DNA of 64,000 nt from Flavobacteriaceae bacterium. GTDB taxonomy: Bacteria; Bacteroidota; Bacteroidia; Flavobacteriales; Flavobacteriaceae. The stretch lies in contig JALRDO010000005.1 in NCBI GenBank assembly GCA_023262185.1, positions 1 to 64,000 on the forward strand. Direction: 5' to 3'. The translations under genes and the position numbers were made by a program. The notes beneath the pieces were generated by a model, which was not told the origin of the DNA, searched no databases, and saw only the letters and a program-made list of their open reading frames with translations. Each line of letters opens with the position of its first letter. Position 1 is the stretch's first letter. This document shows, piece after piece, positions 25,064 through 34,468 of this stretch.

Positions 25064-26032
25064 GTGAAGATCTCAAAAGACATAGCTGAAGCTGCTCAAC
25101 TTCTGAAAGAAGGTCAGGTGATTGCCATGCCAACTGAAACGGTCTACGGATTGGCGGCAAATGCGCTTGATCCCACTGCAATCTCAAAGGTCTACAAGGT
25201 AAAGGAACGTCCGGCCACCAATCCGCTCATTGTGCACATACACACGATCGATCAACTGACCTCACTGGTGATTGAAATGGGTGCTAACGCCCAACGTTTA
25301 GCCGAGCACTTTTGGCCTGGTCCACTAACCCTGCTATTGAAAAAAAACGAGCGTATAAGTGATCAGGTCACTGCAGGAAGCCCGCTCGTCGCTATACGCA
25401 TGCCCAAGCACCCAATGGCATTTGAGCTTCTAAAGTCAGTAGAATTTCCGCTCGTCGCTCCAAGTGCCAATCGCTACACCACGGTAAGTCCAACTTCTGC
25501 CGAGCATGTAGCAAAAAACCTAGGAGAACGCATTCCTCTGATACTCGATGGAGGACCCTGCGAGAAAGGTCTCGAATCAACGGTTGTTGGTTTTGACGCC
25601 AATGACCGTCCGCTCATTTATAGGCTTGGAGCTATCACCCTCGAGGCAATACAATCTATAGTACCCGAAGCAGAAGTGTATGAATCGGCCTTATCTGAGC
25701 CTGCGGATTCGCCTGGTATGGCCAAAAAACACTACGCTCCAAAAACAGCGCTTAAGGTAGTCGATGACCTTAGGGCTTTTTTAGAAAACTATTCTGGGGA
25801 TCAAAAATTAGGCGTGCTTTCTTTCGGGCATCAGGGCCTTGCCTCTAGCCCACATACCCTAGTTGAACTTTCTCAGAAAAGAGATTTAGAAGAAGGTTCT
25901 CAGAGGCTTTATCAGAGTTTATATGCACTAGACGAAGCGAATGTCGATCTTATTGTCGCTGAATGGTTTGAAGACAAAGGCTTGGGTCAAACCCTAAACG
26001 ACAAGCTGAAGCGCGCTTCTACTGACGATTGA
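25064..26032 (+). CDS. L-threonylcarbamoyladenylate synthase (Sua5/YwlC type)
   Basis: A 322-residue enzyme that makes threonylcarbamoyl-AMP from threonine, bicarbonate and ATP, the first step of t6A37 tRNA modification. The N-terminal YrdC domain shows VIAMPTETVYGLAANA, KERPATNPLIVHI and PLVAPSANRYTTVSPTSAEHV. A C-terminal Sua5 extension (about 240-322) makes it the long type. The start is GTG at 25064: the next Met is residue 22, inside the conserved block, so it cannot be the start. Confidence 0.94.
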   Translation: MKISKDIAEAAQLLKEGQVIAMPTETVYGLAANALDPTAISKVYKVKERPATNPLIVHIHTIDQLTSLVIEMGANAQRLAEHFWPGPLTLLLKKNERISDQVTAGSPLVAIRMPKHPMAFELLKSVEFPLVAPSANRYTTVSPTSAEHVAKNLGERIPLILDGGPCEKGLESTVVGFDANDRPLIYRLGAITLEAIQSIVPEAEVYESALSEPADSPGMAKKHYAPKTALKVVDDLRAFLENYSGDQKLGVLSFGHQGLASSPHTLVELSQKRDLEEGSQRLYQSLYALDEANVDLIVAEWFEDKGLGQTLNDKLKRASTDD

Positions 26033-26075
26033 AGTAATAGCGTAAAGGCTAGACTTCTTTAGTTACTTTTATAAC

Positions 26076-26978
26076 ATGAGTCAGCATGATCACCATCACC
26101 ATATGGTTTCTGGAACAAGGCTTTTCTGGACGATAGTTCTGAACATCAGTATTACGGTCGGACAGTTCATTGGTGGCATTTTATCCGGAAGCATGGCGCT
26201 TCTGTCGGATGCGGTGCACAATTTGAGCGATGTGATTTCACTCATAGTGAGCTATACCGCGAACAGGCTTGCCCACAAAAAAGCAACTACAGATAAGACT
26301 TTTGGGTACAAACGGGCAGAAATCATTGCGGCCTTTATTAATGCCATTTCATTAATACTTATTGCATTTTGGCTGATTTATGAATCGATTCAGCGCATCC
26401 TGACCCCGAGCTCTATAGAAGAACAAACCGTTATCTACCTTTCGGTAGTCGCCATTGTGGGTAATGGTCTAAGTGTATTGCTTTTAAAAAATCAACAGAG
26501 CAATAACCTCAACATTCGCTCGGCTTATGTGCATCTCTTTTCAGACCTGTTAGCGAGTGTAGCCGTTCTGGTAGGAGCCATTGCCATCTCACTCTACGAC
26601 TGGCAGCTAATAGACCCTATTCTAAGCATCTTAATTTCGCTATACCTCATATATCTAGGCTACCAACTTTTGAGAGACTCCACTCAGATATTAATGTTGT
26701 ACACACCCTATGAAGTCGATTTAGCAGCGGTGATTGAAACCGTGCATGCCTTTGAGAAAGTCAAGAAACTTCACCACATTCATTTGTGGAAGTTAAACGA
26801 CACCGAAATACATCTAGAGGCACACATCGACCTTCAAGGCGATCTCAATATTTCTGAGTTCACGGCGCTTCAGCAAGAAATTGAATCACTTTTACTTGAA
26901 CAATATGGTATTAATCATTTGACGCTTCAACCAGAATTTCAGAAAAAAGATCCAAAAGAATTTATTGTACAAGACTAA
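26076..26978 (+). CDS. Cation diffusion facilitator (CzcD/ZitB-like metal exporter)
   Basis: A 300-residue inner-membrane divalent-metal/proton antiporter. A His-rich start (SQHDHHHHM) precedes six membrane helices; helix 2 holds LLSDAVHNLSD with Asp45, His48 and Asp52 of the transport site, and helix 5 holds HLFSDLLASVAVL with the matching His and Asp. A C-terminal cytoplasmic ferredoxin-like domain follows (KVKKLHHIHLWKLNDTEIHLEAHI). The HxxxD pattern suits zinc, cobalt or cadmium. It is 43 bases after the t6A gene with no shared function evident. Confidence 0.93.
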   Translation: MSQHDHHHHMVSGTRLFWTIVLNISITVGQFIGGILSGSMALLSDAVHNLSDVISLIVSYTANRLAHKKATTDKTFGYKRAEIIAAFINAISLILIAFWLIYESIQRILTPSSIEEQTVIYLSVVAIVGNGLSVLLLKNQQSNNLNIRSAYVHLFSDLLASVAVLVGAIAISLYDWQLIDPILSILISLYLIYLGYQLLRDSTQILMLYTPYEVDLAAVIETVHAFEKVKKLHHIHLWKLNDTEIHLEAHIDLQGDLNISEFTALQQEIESLLLEQYGINHLTLQPEFQKKDPKEFIVQD

Positions 26979-26992
26979 TATTGTTTTATTCG

Positions 26993-27000
26993 TAAATTTG
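26993..27000 (+). promoter_or_regulatory. -7 box TAAATTTG upstream of small lipoprotein
   Basis: TAAATTTG (26993-27000) matches TAnnTTTG and lies 13 bases before the ATG at 27014. TTG trinucleotides upstream are at non-standard spacings (9 and 25), so the call rests on the -7 box only. Confidence 0.35.
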
Positions 27001-27013
27001 TATATAAAAAATT

Positions 27014-27181
27014 ATGAATAAACCAATTATACCCCTGATATTCATTGCAATATTGAGTATATCTCTGATTTCTTGTGGATCTGTTAAGAATGCTTCAACA
27101 GAAAATGCTCAGTCGAACAGCATAGAGACACCACCGAATGTGGGCTCTAATAAACTCTCAAAAATCCGCCAGAAGAACTAA
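27014..27181 (+). CDS. Small lipoprotein, 55 residues, unknown function
   Basis: A short reading frame beginning MNKPIIPLIFIAILSISL, with lipobox LISC (Cys21) and a 34-residue polar tail (GSVKNASTENAQ onward, ending SKIRQKN). A hydrophobic signal with a well-placed lipobox and its own -7 box 13 bases upstream support a real gene. The mature part is too small for a fold and is rich in Ser and Asn, like entericidin-type or other small envelope lipoproteins. It sits alone between the metal exporter and the potassium transporter. Confidence 0.7.
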   Translation: MNKPIIPLIFIAILSISLISCGSVKNASTENAQSNSIETPPNVGSNKLSKIRQKN

Positions 27182-27230
27182 GGCAGAAGCAGAAAATTGA
27201 TCTTTTTCGCACTGAATGCTGCGTTTATTC

Positions 27231-27238
27231 TACCTTTG
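27231..27238 (+). promoter_or_regulatory. Possible -7 box for the potassium uptake operon
   Basis: TACCTTTG (27231-27238) matches TAnnTTTG, 87 bases before the start at 27326. No TTG at normal distance upstream. If used, it would leave an untranslated leader of about 80 bases. Confidence 0.25.
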
Positions 27239-27325
27239 ACCTAACAAATCTGAGCTATACCATTCGTTTTCATAGATTAATAGTGTCTTTAGTGGTTCAC
27301 CAAACGCCATCCAGCTGCGCTAGCC

Positions 27326-29071
27326 ATGTTATTTAACCCTAAATACCTGTACAGGTTTTCATTCTGGACGAGTCTCTTTATACTCATTCTTTTACTGTTA
27401 GATTTTGGCTTCAAACAAACGGCTGAGGTCGAGACGCAAATCGAAAATTACTACTACTATGCGCTTCTTGTAGGGGTGGTAACCACGGCGCTTTCGTACA
27501 TTCTAGACAGAAAAAGGATACGACAAAACATAGCGCTTATTGACCTTCTAGGGGTAAGTTTCGCCTTATTCTTATTAGGGATACATTTCTTCGGAGATTC
27601 GTCTGCAGAACTCACGCTAGAATTGGCCCGCTTGCATCTTGAAAAGTATTCGGCTGGCCTGCTCTTCTTTAAAGGTCTACTCGATCTAAAGGTAGAGTAT
27701 AAAAGGACCGACCTTAACCCTGCCCAGCTGTTTTTAATCAGTTTCGTGGCAATCATCCTATTCGGAACGCTATTGCTATCACTCCCAAGTGCAACTCACA
27801 ATGGCATTTCGCTTCTAGACGCCTTATTTACCGCCACCAGCGCGGTTTGTGTCACGGGGCTTATTGTGGTCAACACAGCAACTGATTTTACCGTGTTTGG
27901 ACAGGGAATCATCCTTCTACTTATTCAAATTGGGGGATTAGGGATTTTGACCTTTGTAAGCTATTTCAGTTACTTCTTCAAAGGGCAGATCAGTTATGAA
28001 AAACAGATCGCAATGAGTGCAATTAACTCAAACGCCACGATTGGGAAAGAATTGACCTTGCTCAAGCACATCATCATCATCACGCTGCTAATCGAGGCGC
28101 TTTCAGGAGTGCTCATCTTTTACAATGTCGACAGGGCAAGCTTTAGCAGTTTAGGAGATCAGGTGTTTTTCGCCATATTTCATGCCGTTTCTGCCTTCTG
28201 TAACGCCGGATTTTCAACCCTTGAACACTCGCTGCAACAAGGAGCCTTTGAATTCAATTACGGTCTGCAGATCATCATAGCGCTGACCTTTATTTTAGGC
28301 GGACTAGGGTTCCCTATTGTGGAGAACATCACCTCTTATTTCAAGTACAAAACACAGCGTGCTTTTTCGTTTACCAAGAACATGAATCACAGGCCTTGGG
28401 TACTTACGCTAAATAGTCGCATCGCATTGATCACCTCAGCCGTTCTTACTGCAGGGGGATTTATTGCCTTTTACTTACTTGAGTTCAACAATACCCTTGT
28501 GCGTCACAGCGGTTCCGGAAAACTGATCACTGCCTTTTTTGGAGCAGTTACTCCGCGTACGGCCGGATTCAATACCGTTGATACCGCTTCACTCCTTTTT
28601 CCGACCACCTTACTGCTCTTCTTTCTCATGTGGGTAGGGGCCTCTCCAAAATCAACTGGGGGTGGAATCAAAACCACAACCCTTGCCATAGCCGTATTGA
28701 ACATCTTAAGTTTGGTTAAAGGAAGTTCGCGCATCGAGATTTTCAAACGCGAGATCGTTGAGGTTACCATTAAGAGAGCTTTCGCTATGATCTCGTTGTC
28801 CATCATTGTCATCAGCATCGGAATTGTGCTCATCTCTAGTCAAGAACCAGAGATTGAAATGCTGAATATCGCATTTGAGTGTATCTCGGCCTACAGCACG
28901 GTCGGACTCAGCATGGGAATCACAGAAGGGCTAAGCTCGGTGAGTAAACTGGTACTTATCTTTCTCATGTTCATCGGAAGGGTCAGCGCCCTAACCGTTC
29001 TTTTTGCTATCTTCAGAAAGAAGGTAGTGCGCAATTACAGATATCCAAAAGAAGAAATAACCATTCACTAA
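27326..29071 (+). CDS. Trk/Ktr-type potassium transporter, membrane subunit
   Basis: A 581-residue TrkH/KtrB-family potassium channel-like transporter. Four N-terminal helices (to about 125) precede the four M1-P-M2 repeats. The pore-loop glycines are all present: SAVCVTGLIV, SAFCNAGFSTL, TPRTAGFNTV and SAYSTVGLSMG. The extra N-terminal helices make it longer than KtrB (about 450). Its cytoplasmic TrkA-type regulator follows three bases downstream, so the two proteins form one complex. Confidence 0.93.
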   Translation: MLFNPKYLYRFSFWTSLFILILLLLDFGFKQTAEVETQIENYYYYALLVGVVTTALSYILDRKRIRQNIALIDLLGVSFALFLLGIHFFGDSSAELTLELARLHLEKYSAGLLFFKGLLDLKVEYKRTDLNPAQLFLISFVAIILFGTLLLSLPSATHNGISLLDALFTATSAVCVTGLIVVNTATDFTVFGQGIILLLIQIGGLGILTFVSYFSYFFKGQISYEKQIAMSAINSNATIGKELTLLKHIIIITLLIEALSGVLIFYNVDRASFSSLGDQVFFAIFHAVSAFCNAGFSTLEHSLQQGAFEFNYGLQIIIALTFILGGLGFPIVENITSYFKYKTQRAFSFTKNMNHRPWVLTLNSRIALITSAVLTAGGFIAFYLLEFNNTLVRHSGSGKLITAFFGAVTPRTAGFNTVDTASLLFPTTLLLFFLMWVGASPKSTGGGIKTTTLAIAVLNILSLVKGSSRIEIFKREIVEVTIKRAFAMISLSIIVISIGIVLISSQEPEIEMLNIAFECISAYSTVGLSMGITEGLSSVSKLVLIFLMFIGRVSALTVLFAIFRKKVVRNYRYPKEEITIH

Positions 29072-29074
29072 GAA

Positions 29075-29767
29075 ATGAAATACATCATTGTCGGACTCGG
29101 AAATTTTGGGGCCTCTTTAGGTCAAAAACTTACTAGCCAAGGAAACGAGGTAATCGGAATTGACACTAGTGCTGCCAAAGTCGAGGCCTACCGCGAAAAG
29201 ATCACTTATACCATGGAGATGGATGCCACCGATGAGCTCGCCGTATCTGGTTTGCCATTGAAAAGCACTGACATCGTCATTATTGGTATCGGTGAAGACC
29301 AAGGGGCTAATGTGATGGCCACCGCACTGTTCAAGAATTTAGAAGTAAAGCGCCTTATCAGCCGCTCCATCAATCCGCTTCACGAAAAAGTCCTAGAGGC
29401 AATTGGCGTCGACGAGATCGTTCGACCCGAAGAAGAAACCGCCGAGAGATGGGCTAAGAAATTATGCCTCATCAATGTAGTTGATTCATTCGAACTTAAT
29501 GACGACTTCAGCATTATCGAGGCAACCGTGCCTAAAGAGTATATCGGAAAAACCTTGAAAGAAGTTGGGTTCAGGTCAAAATACAACCTCTTAGTGTTGA
29601 CTATTATTAAGAAGGTTGAAGTGACCTCGCTGCTCGGAAACAGCAAGGTTGAAAACCAGGTTCAAGGAGTCGCCTCTGCGGAAAACATTTTAGAAGAAGG
29701 AGACATCTTGGTACTCTACGGGGCAAATAAAGACCTTCAGCATTTCTTGAAGCAGAAATTTAGATAG
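29075..29767 (+). CDS. TrkA/KtrA-type potassium uptake regulator
   Basis: A 230-residue RCK protein. The N-terminal Rossmann domain starts YIIVGLGNFGASLGQKL (nucleotide loop GxGxxG with the third Gly as Ala-Ser), with the acidic end of strand two in EVIGIDTS. A C-terminal RCK_C domain ends in GDILVLYGANKDLQHFL. It gates the membrane subunit in response to nucleotides (ATP/ADP or NAD(H)). Its last 8 bases overlap the convergent pterin dehydratase gene. Confidence 0.94.
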   Translation: MKYIIVGLGNFGASLGQKLTSQGNEVIGIDTSAAKVEAYREKITYTMEMDATDELAVSGLPLKSTDIVIIGIGEDQGANVMATALFKNLEVKRLISRSINPLHEKVLEAIGVDEIVRPEEETAERWAKKLCLINVVDSFELNDDFSIIEATVPKEYIGKTLKEVGFRSKYNLLVLTIIKKVEVTSLLGNSKVENQVQGVASAENILEEGDILVLYGANKDLQHFLKQKFR

Positions 29768-30071
29768 TCCTTAGACGCTCGATATTGTCCAAAATTTGTT
29801 CTACCTCTTGGGCGTATTGAAAATCAAGAAGCGTTAATCCGTTCGCATCATGCGTGGTCAAAGAAACCTCTATATCCTTGACTCTTACAAGGGTATCCGG
29901 ATGGTGGTTGAGTTCATAGGAAACTCTTGAAAGACGGGTCAATAGCTCGTGCACCTCTTGCATTGAATGCATCGAGACCATCAGTGAAATTTGTTCCTCT
30001 TTCAGTTTCCACGGATACTGAAGTCGCTCACTCAGCCACTTTAGTTGCTCTTGCTCAGTCAATCTTTTCAT
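29760..30071 (-). CDS. Pterin-4a-carbinolamine dehydratase
   Basis: A 103-residue protein with the PCD fold. The active-site signature is YELNHHPD (paired His), and the second block VSLTTHDANGLTLLDFQYA supplies the third His. The enzyme recycles 4a-hydroxy-tetrahydrobiopterin formed by aromatic amino-acid hydroxylases; no such hydroxylase is in the window. Size is normal for the family (95-115). It overlaps the TrkA-type gene tail-to-tail by 8 bases and is divergent from the acylase gene by 25 bases. Confidence 0.9.
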   Translation of the reverse strand: MKRLTEQEQLKWLSERLQYPWKLKEEQISLMVSMHSMQEVHELLTRLSRVSYELNHHPDTLVRVKDIEVSLTTHDANGLTLLDFQYAQEVEQILDNIERLRTI

Positions 30072-30096
30072 AACTTACAAGTTGCAAATAAATACC

Positions 30097-32160
30097 ATGA
30101 AAAACCACCTTCTATTAGGGTTGCTTTTTGCTCCTCTATTTTCGCTATTCGCTCAAATAAATCCAGACAATATTGAGATCATTAGAGATGCTTACGGCGT
30201 GCCACACATCTATGCCAAAACCGATGCCGAGGTCGCCTATGGACTTGCTTGGGCGCATGCAGAAGACGATTTCCAAACCATTCAATTGAGTTATTTGGCA
30301 GGTGACGCTAAGCTTTCAAGAGCTATTGGACTCAAAGGAGCTCCTGCAGATTTCTTACAACAACTCATCCAGGCTGAAAAAACCGCAAGAGAACAAGTAC
30401 ACACCTTGAGCGATGCCTTTATGGGTGTCATCAAGGGGTACGCTGCGGGCTTGAATGCCTATGCCCAGGCCCACGAAGAAGAGTTAATCTTGAAAGAACT
30501 GTTTCCGATAACCCCAATTAAAATGATCGCGTATTCGCAATTGCAACTTTTTGTTTCGAATGCAGCAGATCAGTTAGTCAGCCAAATTGTAAATAACAAA
30601 ACCCCAAAAGAGATTCCAGATGAAGACGTACAGGGGTCAAACCTTATCGCCCTGTCAAGCACGAAGACCGGAGAGAATGCTAGTTACCTCACCATCAATA
30701 CGCATCAACCTCTAGAAGGCCCGACTTCTTGGTACGAAGCACACCTGGTGAGTGAAGAGGGCACCAATATCATTGGTGCTTTGTTTCCTGGAGCCCCCTG
30801 TGTGCTTACGGGTGCTAACGAATATCTAGGATGGACACACACGGTTAATTTTCAAGACAAGGCCGACTTGTACAAGCTTGAAATGCTCGATAAAAAAGCG
30901 CTGACTTATCGAGTAGATGAGGATGAACTAACGCTTGAGGAACACAAGGCTAAGGTCTATTTAAAACTCTTTGGTTTAAAAATCGGTATCAACCGCACCT
31001 TCTACTCTAGCATCTATGGGCCCACCTTAAAAAACGCAAAAGGATTTTATGCCGTGCGAACCCCAAGTACTACCACCATATTGGCCTTAGAACAGTGGTG
31101 GCGGATGAATAAGGCGCGCTCCTTTACCGAGTTCTACAACACTCTGAAGATGAATGCGCTACCTGGTTACAATATTGGTTATGCCGACCGTAACGATACC
31201 ATCTTTTACATCTCTAACGGCAAGATGCCGATTCGCGCAGAAGGATACAATTGGAAGGGTGTGGTACCAGGAAACACCTACGCCACGCTATGGGACAACT
31301 ATTACGAAACCGAAGACCTTCCGCAGGTTATACAACCCCAATCAGGTTATGTGTACAATGCGAATCACAGCCCTTTTAAATCCTCATCATTAGCGGACAA
31401 TCCTGACCCCAACGATTATCCAGAGGCTATGGGCTACGAACGCTACGACAACAATCGAAGCACCAGACTTTTTGAGCTTTTAGAAGCGCATAAAACCATC
31501 GATTTTCAAACCTTCAAGAAAATTAAATACGACCACACCTTACCCGATCCGCTCAACTACAATTATGTCAACCTCAATGCGCTGTTTGACATGAATCCTG
31601 CTGATTACCCAGGTGTAGGAGGATTGTTACGCAAAATACAGACCTGGGATCGCGTGGTCTCTGCCGACTCAAAGGGAGCCGCGGCCTATGCCATCTTGTA
31701 TTATCAATTGCGTCATTACTGGTCACAATTGGGCCCAGACAAGACCTTTGATGCAGCCACTATTCACAAGGCTTTAAAGAAAACTAGCCGCTACATGGAC
31801 AAGTATTTCAATAGCCAAGACATCACCCTTGGCGACTTTCAAAAACTAGTGCGTGGCGATAAAAACATACCCATCTGGGGCCTTCCAGACGTGGTTACGG
31901 CCATGCACGGTGCGCCTTATAAAGACGGACGCTACCGTATCACCAACGGCGAATCGTATATCGCACTCATTCAATTTAGAGAGAACAAGACGCATTATCA
32001 ATCGGTCATCTCATACGGAAACAGCAATCGCGAAGACGGATTACACTATGACGATCAAATGAAACTGTATCAAAATTTTCAAACCAAGCCCATGTCGTTT
32101 GATCGCGAAGACGTCTTACAGAACGCCGTAAGAAGTTACCACCCCACTAAAGGCCGTTAG
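30097..32160 (+). CDS. Penicillin acylase family hydrolase (Ntn fold), secreted
   Basis: A 687-residue N-terminal-nucleophile amidase precursor. Signal peptide (cut after LFAQ), alpha region opening IEIIRDAYGVPHIYAKTDAEVAYGLAWAHAEDDF, then the self-cleavage point G180/S181 in DVQGSNLIALSS, where Ser181 becomes the catalytic N-terminus of the beta chain. NYNIGYADRND and YNANHSP are typical beta-chain blocks. ATG at 30097 is preferred to the TTG five codons upstream because it begins the signal peptide. Such acylases cut amides of fatty or aromatic acids, including acyl-homoserine lactones; the substrate here is unknown. Confidence 0.9.
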   Translation: MKNHLLLGLLFAPLFSLFAQINPDNIEIIRDAYGVPHIYAKTDAEVAYGLAWAHAEDDFQTIQLSYLAGDAKLSRAIGLKGAPADFLQQLIQAEKTAREQVHTLSDAFMGVIKGYAAGLNAYAQAHEEELILKELFPITPIKMIAYSQLQLFVSNAADQLVSQIVNNKTPKEIPDEDVQGSNLIALSSTKTGENASYLTINTHQPLEGPTSWYEAHLVSEEGTNIIGALFPGAPCVLTGANEYLGWTHTVNFQDKADLYKLEMLDKKALTYRVDEDELTLEEHKAKVYLKLFGLKIGINRTFYSSIYGPTLKNAKGFYAVRTPSTTTILALEQWWRMNKARSFTEFYNTLKMNALPGYNIGYADRNDTIFYISNGKMPIRAEGYNWKGVVPGNTYATLWDNYYETEDLPQVIQPQSGYVYNANHSPFKSSSLADNPDPNDYPEAMGYERYDNNRSTRLFELLEAHKTIDFQTFKKIKYDHTLPDPLNYNYVNLNALFDMNPADYPGVGGLLRKIQTWDRVVSADSKGAAAYAILYYQLRHYWSQLGPDKTFDAATIHKALKKTSRYMDKYFNSQDITLGDFQKLVRGDKNIPIWGLPDVVTAMHGAPYKDGRYRITNGESYIALIQFRENKTHYQSVISYGNSNREDGLHYDDQMKLYQNFQTKPMSFDREDVLQNAVRSYHPTKGR

Positions 32161-32194
32161 ATCAATTTTTGTTATTGCGTATATTCGTGATGCT

Positions 32195-33013
32195 ATGGAA
32201 ACTTTTTTGAACTTCTTTGAACTCATGCCGGTTTGGATGAAGGCGGCATGGATCTTTATCGTACTCGGTGTTTTCTGGATCGCAGAAGGCTATTACACCC
32301 AAGTAAATTTCAACTACAAAAAGTGGCGTCATGCTCGTGTAAACGGGTCGCTTCTGTTAATGGTAATGGCCATCAACGTAGGATTTGGCACATTAACCGC
32401 TTTGCTCTACCAATGGCTTGACAGCAGTTCTTTTGGCCTGCTTCGCATGGTCGATTGGCCAGTGTGGGCAGAACTGATCCTGGCACTCGTAGTGCTTGAT
32501 TTTATCGCTCAATACTTCGTTCACTTTTTGCTTCATAAGGTGCCTGCGCTGTGGAGGCTGCACCTTGTGCATCATAGTGACAAGAAGGTAGATGTAACTA
32601 CTGGAACACGTCACCACCCACTCGATTTTCTGCTTAGAGAAACCTTCGCACTAATCGCGATTGCGATTACAGGAATGCCTATATCCTTTTACTTGTTCTA
32701 TCGCATTTTGAGCGTACTGTTTACCTACTTTACACACGCTAATATTGCCTTACCACTGGCGGTTGACAAAGCAATGTCATACGTCTTTGTCACCCCTAAC
32801 ATGCACAAATTTCACCACCACAATGAATTACCGTGGACCGATTCAAACTACGGAAACATGCTCTCTGTATGGGATCGTCTCTTTGGCACCTTCGTTTATG
32901 GCGATGTTTCGAAAGTGGTCTATGGAGTAGACATCGCCGACCACAAAGACGATCAAAATCTTTGGGTCCAGTTGGGGATTCCCTTTGACAGATCTGTCAA
33001 ATCAAAATCTTAA
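32195..33013 (+). CDS. Sterol desaturase / fatty acid hydroxylase family membrane protein
   Basis: A 272-residue integral membrane di-iron enzyme. The histidine boxes are HFLLHKVPALWRLHLVHHSD, TGTRHHPLDF and NMHKFHHHNELPWTDSNYGN, giving the eight-His set of the family. About four membrane helices are seen. The WDRLFGTFVYG block resembles the bacterial subgroup that includes carotenoid and lipid hydroxylases. The substrate is not known. Its stop codon abuts that of the convergent DASS transporter with no base between. Confidence 0.88.
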   Translation: METFLNFFELMPVWMKAAWIFIVLGVFWIAEGYYTQVNFNYKKWRHARVNGSLLLMVMAINVGFGTLTALLYQWLDSSSFGLLRMVDWPVWAELILALVVLDFIAQYFVHFLLHKVPALWRLHLVHHSDKKVDVTTGTRHHPLDFLLRETFALIAIAITGMPISFYLFYRILSVLFTYFTHANIALPLAVDKAMSYVFVTPNMHKFHHHNELPWTDSNYGNMLSVWDRLFGTFVYGDVSKVVYGVDIADHKDDQNLWVQLGIPFDRSVKSKS

Positions 33014-34468
33014 CTAAGACAACTCCCAGAAGATAGGGAGCAGGTAAAATACCCATATCGTAATCAAGAAGATAGATATCAGATTGAGGCCCAGACCTGC
33101 CCTGATCATATCTTTCATGCTGACATAACCCGAACCAAATACCACTGCGTTCGGAGGGGTAGCAACGGGTAGCATAAAGGCGCAAGAGGCCGCAATCGTT
33201 GCGCCAATCATGAAGATATACGGATGCACTCCCATCGCAGAGGCAAGAGGTGCCAATACGGGTAAAATCATCGCTGTGGTAGCTAAGTTTGAGGTGATTT
33301 CGGTCAAGAAATTAATAGCCGCCACCAGCACCAATGTCATAACAAGCAAGGGCAAGAAATCCAGCGTAATGAGCTGCTCGGCAAACCATTGAGCAAGTCC
33401 GGTATCTTTGAAACCTTGAGCGATAGCCAAGCCTCCTCCGAAGAGAATGAGAACACCCCAGGGAAGCCTCTTTGAATCGTCCCAACTCAAAATGGCAATA
33501 GCTGTGCCTTGCTTTGATCCACGAATCACAAATAAGGCAATACCCGCACTTAAGGCAATAATCGTATCGTCGATGGCCGGAAGGATTGGACTCAATAGAA
33601 ACGACCTACTGATCCAAGCGGCAGCAGTCAGAACGAATACGACCGCCACCTTCTTCTCATCTAAGCGAATCGGACCAAGAGCTTCTCTTTGTCTTTTAAT
33701 CTCTTCTACTCCACCGGCAAAATCATCGGCCTTTAACTTAATGGCAAAGCGCGTTAGGTATACCCAACAAAGGGCCAATAATAAAATAGAAAGCGGAAGG
33801 GCCAATAGCATCCATTCTAAGAATCCGATTTCTACTCCGTAGAGTTCCTTCACAATACCGGCTAAGACTAAATTAGGCGGTGTGCCAATCAAGGTGCCTA
33901 TACCTCCAATTGAAGCGCTGTAAGCGATGGCGAGCATCAGCATTTTTCCGAATTGGGTATGCTCATTTTCAGGAGTATCAGAATGGTCTCTGTACTGGGC
34001 GATGATCGCCAGTCCAATCGGAAGCATCATCACTGAAGTGGCAGTATTCGAGATCCACATCGACAAAAAGGCGGTGGCCACCATGAATCCGAGTACGATC
34101 ATGCGCATCCGTGTGCCAATAGAAGCAATAATAAATAATGCGATGCGCCTATGTAAATTGACTTTTTCGATGGCAATGGCCAATAAGAATCCTCCTAGGT
34201 ACAAGAAGACGTACTTGTGGCCGTAAGCAGCAGTGGTAGTTCCTAAGTCTAAGGCGCCAGTCAGCGGAAAGAGAACGATGGGTAAGAGGGCGCTCACCGC
34301 AATCGGAACTGCCTCGGTGACCCACCAAGTTCCTACCCATAAAGCAACCGCCAGTGCAGCCGTGGCTTCTGCCGAGAGTCCTTCAGCAGAGGGTCCGAAT
34401 TGAACGAAGGCAAAAAGCAAAGGCCCCAATATAAGTCCGAGGGTGGCAGAGGTAAATCGTTTATTCAT
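33014..34468 (-). CDS. DASS/SLC13 family sodium-coupled dicarboxylate transporter
   Basis: A 484-residue inner-membrane transporter with about 11 helices and both substrate-binding SNT-type repeats: MWISNTATSVMMLP in the first half and EITSNLATTAMILP in the second. It imports succinate, malate, citrate or similar acids with sodium. It begins inside the last 8 bases of the upstream sterol-desaturase-family gene, so the two are probably co-translated, an unusual pairing. Confidence 0.93.
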   Translation of the reverse strand: MNKRFTSATLGLILGPLLFAFVQFGPSAEGLSAEATAALAVALWVGTWWVTEAVPIAVSALLPIVLFPLTGALDLGTTTAAYGHKYVFLYLGGFLLAIAIEKVNLHRRIALFIIASIGTRMRMIVLGFMVATAFLSMWISNTATSVMMLPIGLAIIAQYRDHSDTPENEHTQFGKMLMLAIAYSASIGGIGTLIGTPPNLVLAGIVKELYGVEIGFLEWMLLALPLSILLLALCWVYLTRFAIKLKADDFAGGVEEIKRQREALGPIRLDEKKVAVVFVLTAAAWISRSFLLSPILPAIDDTIIALSAGIALFVIRGSKQGTAIAILSWDDSKRLPWGVLILFGGGLAIAQGFKDTGLAQWFAEQLITLDFLPLLVMTLVLVAAINFLTEITSNLATTAMILPVLAPLASAMGVHPYIFMIGATIAASCAFMLPVATPPNAVVFGSGYVSMKDMIRAGLGLNLISIFLITIWVFYLLPIFWELS

